Assembly (NCBI GenBank): GCA_048262715.1
Contig: JBLXEV010000002.1
Span: 248,001-312,000, forward strand
Direction of reading: 5' to 3'
From: Albirhodobacter sp048262715
GTDB taxonomy: Bacteria > Pseudomonadota > Alphaproteobacteria > Rhodobacterales > Rhodobacteraceae
Length of the DNA: 64,000 nt
The position numbers and the translations under genes are program-made. The notes beneath the pieces were generated by a model, which made no database searches, was not told the origin of the DNA, and saw only the letters and a program-made list of their open reading frames with translations. This document shows, piece after piece, positions 1 through 7,801 of the stretch. Positions within the stretch are counted from its first letter, which is position 1. Each line of letters begins with the position of its first letter.

Positions 1-387
1 GCCTATGTCGTGGCGCATGAGGTCGCGCATCACGTGCAGAACGAGTTGGGGATTCTGGGCAAGGTCAATGAGGTGCGCGCGCGGTCCTCTGCAGAGGAAA
101 GCAACGCGCTGTCGGTCCGGATCGAGCTTCAGGCCGATTGCTTCGCAGGGATCTGGGCCTATCACGCGGCGGAGACCTTTGGCTCGATCGAGCGCGGCGA
201 TGTCGCCGAGGCGATGAATGCGGCAGCAAGGATCGGGGATGACACCTTGCAGCGCAACGCAGGCCGCCGCCCGATGCCCGATAGCTTCACCCACGGCACC
301 TCCGAGCAGCGCCAGCGGTGGTTTGGCGTCGGGATGGAGGGCGGAGAGCTGGGATCTTGCGATACGTTCTCGGTGCGCAACCTTTAA
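1..387 (+). CDS. Neutral zinc metallopeptidase (YpfJ/PF04228 type), C-terminal part
   Basis: This is the 3' part of a gene that starts before the window; the reading frame is open from base 1. The visible part contains the zinc-protease helix HEVAHH (HExxH), giving two histidine ligands and the catalytic glutamate. Further on, ELQADCFAGIWA fits the conserved glutamate-bearing second helix of the neutral zinc metallopeptidase family. The end of the protein (residues GTSEQRQRWFGVGMEGG followed by a Cys-containing tail) is also typical of this family. Members are usually about 290 residues with an N-terminal membrane anchor, which would lie outside the window. The physiological substrate is not known. 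A terminator-like hairpin lies about 95 bp downstream. Confidence 0.85.
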   Translation, partial: AYVVAHEVAHHVQNELGILGKVNEVRARSSAEESNALSVRIELQADCFAGIWAYHAAETFGSIERGDVAEAMNAAARIGDDTLQRNAGRRPMPDSFTHGTSEQRQRWFGVGMEGGELGSCDTFSVRNL

Positions 388-480
388 ACATGCGCGATGC
401 AGCTGAGCGGGCAGGGAGGCCATCGCAATGGCATGGCCCCTCGACGCCTGCAGCACGCGCGCTATGTAGCGATGTCTCGA

Positions 481-513
481 AGGCTCCGGCAGGCCCCCCT
501 TGCGCCGGAGCCT
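481..513 (+). terminator. Terminator-like hairpin after the metallopeptidase gene
   Basis: A perfect 10-bp inverted repeat (AGGCTCCGGC at 481-490 and GCCGGAGCCT at 504-513) encloses a 13-nt loop. The sequence TTAGAGTTT follows, so the U-tract is weak. It is the only strong hairpin between the peptidase stop and the tRNA gene. Confidence 0.5.
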
Positions 514-646
514 TTAGAGTTTGGGCGCAGCGCCTTAGCGCAGCTTTGACGACACCGCTTCTTGCGGGGCGGTGAGAAAAATCTTTCCCAGAGGCTTCAA
601 CGGGGCTTGTCTTGGCCCGCGAGTCTGGCTAAATCACCCACAGCTG

Positions 647-730
647 GCCCGAGTGGTGGAATGGTAGACGCAGCGGATTCAAAATCCGCCGCCGCGAGGC
701 GTGCGAGTTCGAGTCTCGCCTCGGGCACCA
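647..730 (+). tRNA. tRNA-Leu (anticodon CAA)
   Basis: The acceptor stem GCCCGAG (647-653) pairs with CTCGGGC (720-726), followed by discriminator A and an encoded CCA (728-730). The anticodon stem GCGGA/TCCGC encloses the loop TTCAAAA, giving anticodon CAA (codon UUG). The T-arm GTTCGAGTC and the extra variable arm expected of a class II tRNA are visible. The length of 84 nt is normal for leucine tRNAs. It reads in the same direction as the peptidase gene upstream. Confidence 0.95.
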
Positions 731-2212
731 GCTTGAAATTAAACGATTATTTCGGGTAATTTCTTGGGGGCGATTGCAGGAACAAATCAGGTGTTCCCAA
801 TCGCGTTCCCACTTTCACCTTTTATTTTCGTTCTGTTCGCCGCTCTCCTACCGCCGCGACATCATCCGGCCGTCGTGTTTCACGCGTTGGAAACCTTTAC
901 GCCCTCGCTCGCGCTCAAGAGGTGTTCGTGAAATTCACAAGCTCGCCGGTTGCGGTGACACTGCGCAAGAACGCGCACAGCCCATCGCGACCGCATGACC
1001 TACAAAATGGCGAGCTACGGCGAAGCCTCGTTCCCCTCGATCGGCTGACATAGGTCGGGGCGGCGGCGGACACCCCTGCGTGCAGGATGACGCGGCACAT
1101 TGTCGTCTCTGAACATTTGCAGATAGGCCGTGTGCTAAGGGAGAGGCACCTGATGGGGCTGGCGCAAATGCGAATGAGTACCGTCAGCGGGGGACCGCGC
1201 AATCGAGCGGGCTGATACACCTATATAGGGCGAAAGTTTGGCACGTAGGGCGGATCTTGAGCGAGCGTGCAGATCAGGCGTCTGAGCAGGAGGAATTGCG
1301 ATGCGGCCTTCCCCCTGAGGAGTGGCGGAATGCGATCTATTGGCGTTGATTTATGAGGGTTTTCGCAGATCCCGCGGGTGATGGCAGTATTGCTGCGTGC
1401 GACCGACGGCCGCGGTGGGGACAGTCAGTTCTTCAGAACGATCGGCTGCCGGTGCGCTTGAGCCGATAGAAACGCGGAAAAAAGCGCGGCCTGCGCGAGC
1501 AGAATGTGGCGCGATCATGTGCAAAATGATTCGGGTTTCGCGCATGGCGAATAGGAACAGTGCGCGGCTTCGGCCTCGTTTGGTCCAAAATTTGCAACAA
1601 TATGCAGCGCTGAGCCGTTGGCGGGAGTCAAAATGCACATACCGTTAACGTCGCGGTACTTTGCATGATTTCGAAACAATCGACGGGTGGTGTGGCCCTT
1701 CTGATCGGGCCCTGGCAGACGGTTCGTGCGAAAATTCGGCTCGAAAATCGCACAAATCAATGAAAATGCGATGCTTTTAAGCCGGGACGAAATCGGAAAC
1801 AGTTTTCGTGAATTTTAAAGAAATGCAGGGCGTTAAGGCAGAATTTTTCCATTATAGCGGATTAACGCTCTGGTTGTGCAGCAATTAAGCCTTTGCTGGA
1901 AGGGGCGCGCAGAGTATCGAAAGACATGCCCATCTGGGGGGCATCCTGATCATGTGGGTGATTCAGGATCGTTGGTGTCGCAAGATGCTGCCGAATGCGT
2001 ATTGGTGTGTGGAAGGGTTGCGCCTTTAATCGTTCAGCGTTTCTGAACGCGGTTTTTGCACATGCCGATATCATGATGCTGCATCCTGAAACCTGACAGA
2101 GAAATCTAAGGCTGCCCGCGAGGGCAGTCGCGACGTTTGCTCGGGCGCTGCCATCGCGCCGGAATTTTCCTGTGCGCATGGCTGCTGCGGCCTGCGGTTA
2201 AAGAGGTGTGTG
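731..2212. other. Long region without a credible gene between tRNA-Leu and the Hint/RTX cluster
   Basis: About 1.5 kb in which no frame gives a recognisable protein. Short open frames exist on both strands, but they are arginine-rich out-of-frame products without ribosome-binding sites. The right-hand half is richer in A and T than the flanks, with many TTAA tetramers. It contains an inverted pair GCGTTAA (1830-1836) / TTAACGC (1862-1868). The same area includes a near match to a CtrA box, TTAA-N7-TTTT from 1833. The region may hold decayed mobile DNA next to the tRNA and the promoter of the large gene that follows; neither can be proven here. Confidence 0.5.
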
Positions 2213-5200
2213 ATGACTTATTCTTATAACAATTACGGGATTCAGGCTTGGGATCTGTCGGATGTGAAAGCCTCCTCCAGCCAGCTGTTCCAAGATAGCG
2301 CCACGGGCATGTATTTTTCGGCGGGGCAGAGCTTTACCATCGGGGCGGGCGCAACCACCAAGGATCTGACGGTTCGGGACAATGACGGCTATTTCAACGA
2401 TGGCGATAGCAGCCAAACGCTGAACTCGACGGTGACGCTTGAGGGCGAGACCTACGATAGCTCCGACGGGCGCGTGACACCGGAATACGCCTATACGGTG
2501 CGGGCTGTCGGCTCGACCGAGACGATCCATGTCTATGCGTTCGAGATGTCGGATAACGATATGGTCGGCATCGTCTCCGACAAGGCGCTGGTTCCGGGCG
2601 TGAAATACGAAGTCATCAAATGCATCGATAACTGCCCGTCGGTTGCTTACTCCAGCCTCGCCACCTATCCGCGGCTTGATGGCATTGTTGAGGGCACCGC
2701 AGGCAATGACCTGATCGACTATGATTACACGGGCGACCCTGAGGGTGACCGTGTGGATCATAACGACGCGATCCTGCCGGGCGAGAGCGGCAATGATGAC
2801 CGCATCGTGGCGGGCGCGGGCAATGATACGATCCTTGCGGGTGCCGGCAATGACGAGGTCGATGGCGGGTCCGGCGACGATTTGATCGACGGCGGAGCGG
2901 GCGATGATTACCTCGCAGGTGGCTCGGGCGATGATACGTTCATCGGCGGCGCGGGATCCGATACGTTCAACGGCGGTTCGGGCCTCGATATCATCGACTA
3001 TTCCAACTCCGGCTCCGGCATCAATGTGGATCTCTCCACAGGCGCGATGAGCGGCGGGGATGCGGGCAATGATGTGATCCAAGGCGGGATCGACGGGATC
3101 ATCGGCTCGGATCACAACGACACGCTCACTGGTTTCGATCATTCCAGCAACGATCCCGCAGACACCTATACAAACGTGCTTTCGGGCGGCGCGGGCGATG
3201 ATGTGATCATCGGCAAGGGCGGCGACGATAGCCTCTATGGCGGCGCGGATGACGATACGATCGAGGGCGGCGCGGGCAATGATCTGATCTATGGCGATTC
3301 AGATGCGCCTGAGGCGGGCTCCGCGCCCAGCTATGTCGGCAAGGATCTGAAGGTCGACTGGGGTAATATGACCACGGGCGTCGCCTGCGACGGCGCGTCT
3401 GTGTCCAATGGCACAACTGTCGATATGGGCGGCGTTTCGGTCAAATTCGGCTTTGCCGTGCAAGACGAGGGCGCGACTGCGAAATACACCACCTCGACCG
3501 AATATGTGAAATCGGGCGAGGGCTTTGATGCCAAATCCGGCCTCGCGCTCTATGGCCGTGGCGGCGAGGGCGGCGTGGATAACACCTCCACTGCGACCCT
3601 CACCTTCGACAGCACCAACCCCGCCTATGGCGACGAGGTGCAGGATGTCTCGTTCCGGATCAATGATATTGATAAGGGCCCATCGGGCGATTATCACCAA
3701 GATATCGTGACAATCCGCGCTTGGGATGCCGATGGCAATCCGGTCACGGTGACCTTCACCGCTGAGGGCGGCCAGACGATCTCGGGCGGCAAAATCACCG
3801 GCAATGATCTCGATAACGGCGGCACCCTGACCGAAGCCCACAAGCTCGGCTCGGTTCTGGTCAATATCGCGGGCCCCGTGGCGCGGATCGAGATTGACTA
3901 CGATAACGCAGGTCACTCAGATCAGCAGATCACCCTGACCGATATCAACCTGCACACCACCTCGCCTTATGACGACGCGGATGCGATCGGCAATGACGAG
4001 TTGTTCGGCGGCGAGGGGGACGATACGATCTTCGGCGAGCGCGGCAATGATCTCATCAACGGCGGAGAGGGCAATGATGTTCTCAACGGCGGCGACGATA
4101 TGGATACGATCCAAGGCGGCGCTGGCGATACGGTGGATGGCGGAGAAGGCGGCAACGATTGGGATACGCTGGATCTGACGGGGCAGGGCGCTTACCGCAT
4201 CATCAACCAAACACCGGATGAAAACGGCAACGGCACCAATGGCACCGTGGAATTCCTCGATGCAGACGGGCTGGTGACAGGATCGCTCGACTATCAGAAC
4301 ATCGAAAACATCATCGGCGATGATTTCAACTTCGATCCCCATGCGAATGACGATGCCGCGACGACGGAGGAAGATACCCCCGTCACCATCGACGTTCTGG
4401 CCAATGATACCGATCTCGACGGCGATACGCTGACAGTGACGGGCGCAAGCTCGCCCGATGGCTCCGTGACGATCAATGCCGATGGCACGATCACCTTCAC
4501 GCCTGCGGAGAACTTCAACGGCGAGACCACGATCAGCTACACGGTGGAGGATGGCAACGGCGGCACCGATACCGCGACAGTCACTGTCACGGTGACTCCG
4601 GTGAATGATGATCCGGTCGCCAATGACGATACATCCTCGACCGATTACAACACGGCCGTGGTGGTGGATGTGCTCGCCAATGATACCGATGTGGATGGCG
4701 ACACGCTGACAGTGACGGGCGCGACCTCGCCGGATGGCGATGTGACGATCAATGCCGATGGCACGATCACCTTCACCCCGACGACAGGTTTCTCGGGCGA
4801 TGCGACCATTGAGTATACCGTCGATGATGGCAATGGCGGCACCGATACTGCAACCGTCACCATCACCGTGGGCGAGGCCCCGCTGGACGGGATCGTGGAA
4901 GGCACGGCGGGCGATGATCTGATCGACGTCGATTACACCGGCGATCCCGAAGGCGATATGATCGACAATAACGATGCGATCCTGCCGGGCGAAGCGCCGC
5001 AGGATGACATCGTTTACGCGGGCGACGGCAATGATACCGTCTATGCGGGCGAGGGCGATGATCTCGTCTACGGCGAAGCGGGCAATGATGTCCTCTACGG
5101 CGAAGATGGCGACGATAGCCTGTCGGGCGGTGAGGGTGACGATACGCTCTACGGTGGCGACGGCAATGATACGCTTGATGCGGGTCAGGGCAAAGACGAG

Positions 5201-7531
5201 CTCTATGGCGGCGCAGGCAATGACGTTCTGAAGGGCGGCCCTGTGGCTGACTTCATGGATGGCGGCACCGGCGACGATACGATGACGGGCGGCTCGGGCA
5301 ACGACACGATGATCGGCGGCGCGGGCAATGATTACGTCGATGGCGAAGCGGGGAACGATTATATCGACACCTCGAACGGCACCGCAGGGCGCCCCGATCT
5401 CGCCTTCCCGGGTCTGTGGACGGCGGATAGCGATCCCTACAACGATCGCGATACCGTCTTCGGCGGCGCAGGCAATGACACGATCATCACTGGCGACGAC
5501 AACGATTATATCGAGGGCGGCGACGGCGACGACAGCATCAGCGCGGGCTTCGACCAAGACACCGTCTATGGCGGCGCAGGCAATGATTACATCGTGGCGG
5601 GCGAAGGCAACGATCTGGTCGATGGCGGCGACGGCAACGATACGATCTACGGCGGCGCAGGCCCGGGCTTCCCGGATGCGATCAACCTGCCCGATGATGT
5701 CGATCCGGTGAAAAACAACGGCGATGACACGATCCACGGCGGCAACGGCGATGACGTGATCTACGGCGAAGATGACAACGATCTGATCTACGGCGATGCG
5801 GGGAATGATTACCTCGACGGCGGGATCGACGATGACACGCTGATCGGCGGCACGGGCAATGATACGCTCATCGGTGGCCATGGCGCGGATCTGATGGAGG
5901 GCGGCGATGACCGCGATACCTTCATCATCGGCTCGGCGGAACATGGCACGAATGATACCGTGGATGGCGGCGAGGGCGGCGACGATTACGACGTGCTCGA
6001 CCTCACGGGCGTCGGCCCTGTCAACATCATCTACGATCCGCTCAACAACGAGAACGGCACCGTCGAGTTCCTCGATGCGGATGGCAATGTCACCGGAACG
6101 CTCGGCTTCACCAATATCGAGAATATCATCATCGATGAGGGGATGGGCGACGGGATCGTTGAAGGCACCGCTGGCGACGACCTGATCGACTACGACTATA
6201 CCGGCGATCCGGAAGGCGACCGCATCGACCATAACGATGCGCTCTTGCCGGGCGAGGCCCCGCAAGACGATATCGTGCTGGCAGGCGACGGGAACGATAC
6301 TGTCTTCGCAGGCGAGGGCGATGATCTTGTCTACGGCGAAGCGGGCGATGATGAGCTCCACGGCGGCGTCGGCAATGATAGCCTCTCGGGTGGCGAGGGC
6401 GATGACACGCTCTACGGCGGCGCGGGCAACGATACGCTTGATGCGGGTCAAGGCAATGATGTGCTCTACGGCGAAGAGGGCGATGACCTCCTCAAAGGCG
6501 GGCCCACAGCCGATGTCATGGATGGCGGAACGGGCAACGATACGCTGATCGGCGGAAATGGCGCGGATACGCTCATGGGCGGCGAGGGCGATGATGTCCT
6601 GAGCGGCGATGCGGGCAATGATGTTCTGGATGGCGGCGAGGGCATTGATACCGTCTCCGGCGGCATCGGGAATGATCAGATCTCGGTGCTCGGTGCGGAT
6701 AGCGTCGATGGTGGTGATGATCGCGATACGATCACCATCCTCTCGGCGGATGACATTGATGGCGCAACGGTGGATGGCGGCGAGGGCGGCGACGATTACG
6801 ATACGCTCGACCTCACGGCGATTGGCCGCGCGCATACCAATATCATCTACGATCCCGCCAACCATGAAAATGGCACGGTCGAGTTCCTCGATGATGATGG
6901 CAATGTCACGGGCACGCTGCAATTCTCGAATATCGAGCGCGTCATCCCCTGCTTCACGCCGGGCACGCTTGTGGCGACACCAAAGGGCGAGAAGCCGGTG
7001 GAAGAGCTGCAAGTCGGCGATCGTGTCATCACCCGCGATAACGGGATCCAGGAAATCCGTTGGGCAGGGCGCTGTGATCTGACCCGCAACGATCTGCAAC
7101 AGTCCGAGCATCTCAAGCCGATCCTGATCAAGGCGGGTGCTTTGGGCAACGGCCTGCCAGAGCGCGATATGCTGGTCTCGCCGAACCACCGGATGCTGGT
7201 CGCCAATGACAAGACCTCGCTCTACTTCGAGGAGCATGAGGTTCTCGTCTCGGCCAAGCACCTGATCGGGAACGCGGGCATCCAAGTCGCCGAGACACTG
7301 GGCACCAGCTACCTGCACTTCATGTTCGACCGTCACGAGGTGGTTCTGGCAGATGGCACTTGGACGGAAAGCTTCCAGCCGGGGGATCTGACATTGGGCG
7401 GGATGGGGAATGCGCAACGCGCGGAAATCTTCGAGCTCTTCCCCGAGTTGACGACTCGCGAGGGGCTGGAAGATTTCCAAGCCGCGCGCAAAACCCTCAA
7501 GCGGCACGAGGCAGCTCTGCTGCGCAGCTAA
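2213..7531 (+). CDS. Giant RTX protein with cadherin-like repeats and C-terminal Hint domain
   Basis: A 1772-residue acidic protein, predicted to be exported and to bind calcium. Residues 1-155 are a unique N-terminal domain. Nonapeptide RTX repeats (GGxGxDxxx) fill about 195-375, 595-660, 905-1240 and 1325-1500. A beta-sandwich-like domain of unknown family (about 376-582) recurs in the gene at 10943. Two tandem cadherin-like/VCBS domains (about 710-890) carry the LANDTDxDGDTLTV signature. The C-terminus from Cys1580 (CFTPGTLVAT) is a Hint_2 domain with the SPNHRML block and a DGTWTESFQPG block, ending in a charged tail. Start: ATG 2213 has AGAGG six bases upstream; an overlapping GTG at 2210 is possible. 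No secretion genes are adjacent. The role is probably adhesive or matrix-forming (inference). Confidence 0.9.
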   Translation: MTYSYNNYGIQAWDLSDVKASSSQLFQDSATGMYFSAGQSFTIGAGATTKDLTVRDNDGYFNDGDSSQTLNSTVTLEGETYDSSDGRVTPEYAYTVRAVGSTETIHVYAFEMSDNDMVGIVSDKALVPGVKYEVIKCIDNCPSVAYSSLATYPRLDGIVEGTAGNDLIDYDYTGDPEGDRVDHNDAILPGESGNDDRIVAGAGNDTILAGAGNDEVDGGSGDDLIDGGAGDDYLAGGSGDDTFIGGAGSDTFNGGSGLDIIDYSNSGSGINVDLSTGAMSGGDAGNDVIQGGIDGIIGSDHNDTLTGFDHSSNDPADTYTNVLSGGAGDDVIIGKGGDDSLYGGADDDTIEGGAGNDLIYGDSDAPEAGSAPSYVGKDLKVDWGNMTTGVACDGASVSNGTTVDMGGVSVKFGFAVQDEGATAKYTTSTEYVKSGEGFDAKSGLALYGRGGEGGVDNTSTATLTFDSTNPAYGDEVQDVSFRINDIDKGPSGDYHQDIVTIRAWDADGNPVTVTFTAEGGQTISGGKITGNDLDNGGTLTEAHKLGSVLVNIAGPVARIEIDYDNAGHSDQQITLTDINLHTTSPYDDADAIGNDELFGGEGDDTIFGERGNDLINGGEGNDVLNGGDDMDTIQGGAGDTVDGGEGGNDWDTLDLTGQGAYRIINQTPDENGNGTNGTVEFLDADGLVTGSLDYQNIENIIGDDFNFDPHANDDAATTEEDTPVTIDVLANDTDLDGDTLTVTGASSPDGSVTINADGTITFTPAENFNGETTISYTVEDGNGGTDTATVTVTVTPVNDDPVANDDTSSTDYNTAVVVDVLANDTDVDGDTLTVTGATSPDGDVTINADGTITFTPTTGFSGDATIEYTVDDGNGGTDTATVTITVGEAPLDGIVEGTAGDDLIDVDYTGDPEGDMIDNNDAILPGEAPQDDIVYAGDGNDTVYAGEGDDLVYGEAGNDVLYGEDGDDSLSGGEGDDTLYGGDGNDTLDAGQGKDELYGGAGNDVLKGGPVADFMDGGTGDDTMTGGSGNDTMIGGAGNDYVDGEAGNDYIDTSNGTAGRPDLAFPGLWTADSDPYNDRDTVFGGAGNDTIITGDDNDYIEGGDGDDSISAGFDQDTVYGGAGNDYIVAGEGNDLVDGGDGNDTIYGGAGPGFPDAINLPDDVDPVKNNGDDTIHGGNGDDVIYGEDDNDLIYGDAGNDYLDGGIDDDTLIGGTGNDTLIGGHGADLMEGGDDRDTFIIGSAEHGTNDTVDGGEGGDDYDVLDLTGVGPVNIIYDPLNNENGTVEFLDADGNVTGTLGFTNIENIIIDEGMGDGIVEGTAGDDLIDYDYTGDPEGDRIDHNDALLPGEAPQDDIVLAGDGNDTVFAGEGDDLVYGEAGDDELHGGVGNDSLSGGEGDDTLYGGAGNDTLDAGQGNDVLYGEEGDDLLKGGPTADVMDGGTGNDTLIGGNGADTLMGGEGDDVLSGDAGNDVLDGGEGIDTVSGGIGNDQISVLGADSVDGGDDRDTITILSADDIDGATVDGGEGGDDYDTLDLTAIGRAHTNIIYDPANHENGTVEFLDDDGNVTGTLQFSNIERVIPCFTPGTLVATPKGEKPVEELQVGDRVITRDNGIQEIRWAGRCDLTRNDLQQSEHLKPILIKAGALGNGLPERDMLVSPNHRMLVANDKTSLYFEEHEVLVSAKHLIGNAGIQVAETLGTSYLHFMFDRHEVVLADGTWTESFQPGDLTLGGMGNAQRAEIFELFPELTTREGLEDFQAARKTLKRHEAALLRS
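4886..5260 (+). repeat. Internal repeat module, copy A
   Basis: Begins with codons for DGIVEGTAGDDLID and runs through about 125 residues of ordered RTX repeats ending near KGGPVADFMDGG. It is closely matched in protein sequence by 6149-6523, and its first 35 residues also match 2678-2800. The order of individual nonapeptides is preserved, so this is a segmental duplication and not just shared RTX composition. Confidence 0.8.
6149..6523 (+). repeat. Internal repeat module, copy B
   Basis: Second copy of the module at 4886-5260. It starts with DGIVEGTAGDDLIDYDYTGD and ends at KGGPTADVMDGG, with the same order of variant nonapeptides (for example DAGQGxD and LSGGEGDDTLYGG). Confidence 0.8.
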
Positions 7532-7578
7532 GGCGCCGCAGCGGGTTTTAGATAGAAACCCGATACCAAAAATAAGAT

Positions 7579-7609
7579 ACGGACGGAGGCAACTCCGTCC
7601 GTGTTTTTT
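7579..7609 (+). terminator. Rho-independent terminator of the giant RTX-Hint gene
   Basis: A perfect 10-bp stem, ACGGACGGAG (7579-7588) and CTCCGTCCGT (7593-7602), is closed by a GCAA tetraloop and followed by GTTTTTT. It lies 48 bp after the stop codon. This is the clearest intrinsic terminator in the window. Confidence 0.9.
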
Positions 7610-7693
7610 CCGTATCAGTTGTCAGCGGCTTCTTTTCGGGGGGGGGCGATATAGCGAAATGGGCGGGGCGTGGGAATTTGGGATAGGTTTCCC

Positions 7694-7708
7694 TTAACGT
7701 TACCTTAA
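7694..7708. promoter_or_regulatory. CtrA-type binding site
   Basis: A perfect TTAA-N7-TTAA motif (TTAA 7694-7697, spacer CGTTACC, TTAA 7705-7708) lies 94 bp before the start of the next RTX-Hint gene. This spacing is the full consensus for the alphaproteobacterial response regulator CtrA. That CtrA acts here is inferred from the motif alone. Confidence 0.6.
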
Positions 7709-7801
7709 ACACTTTTTCTGCGCCGCAGCTTTTGATATATCCTGAGTCGACATTTAATAGCCGCTGTAACGATTTTACGGACATGTTCCGAGGACCTTGA
7801 A

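Noticed and set aside
774..1220. Possible remnant genes downstream of tRNA-Leu on either strand
   Set aside because: The short arginine- and cysteine-rich products match no integrase, transposase or other family that I can recognise, and no frame is continuous over more than about 100 residues.
3917..7507. A very long open frame on the minus strand opposite the giant RTX gene, with similar long antisense frames opposite the other RTX genes
   Set aside because: The GGxGxD repeats use codons that avoid stops in the antisense frame. The antisense products are monotonous Ile/Ala/Val/Arg repeats without a start context or domain.
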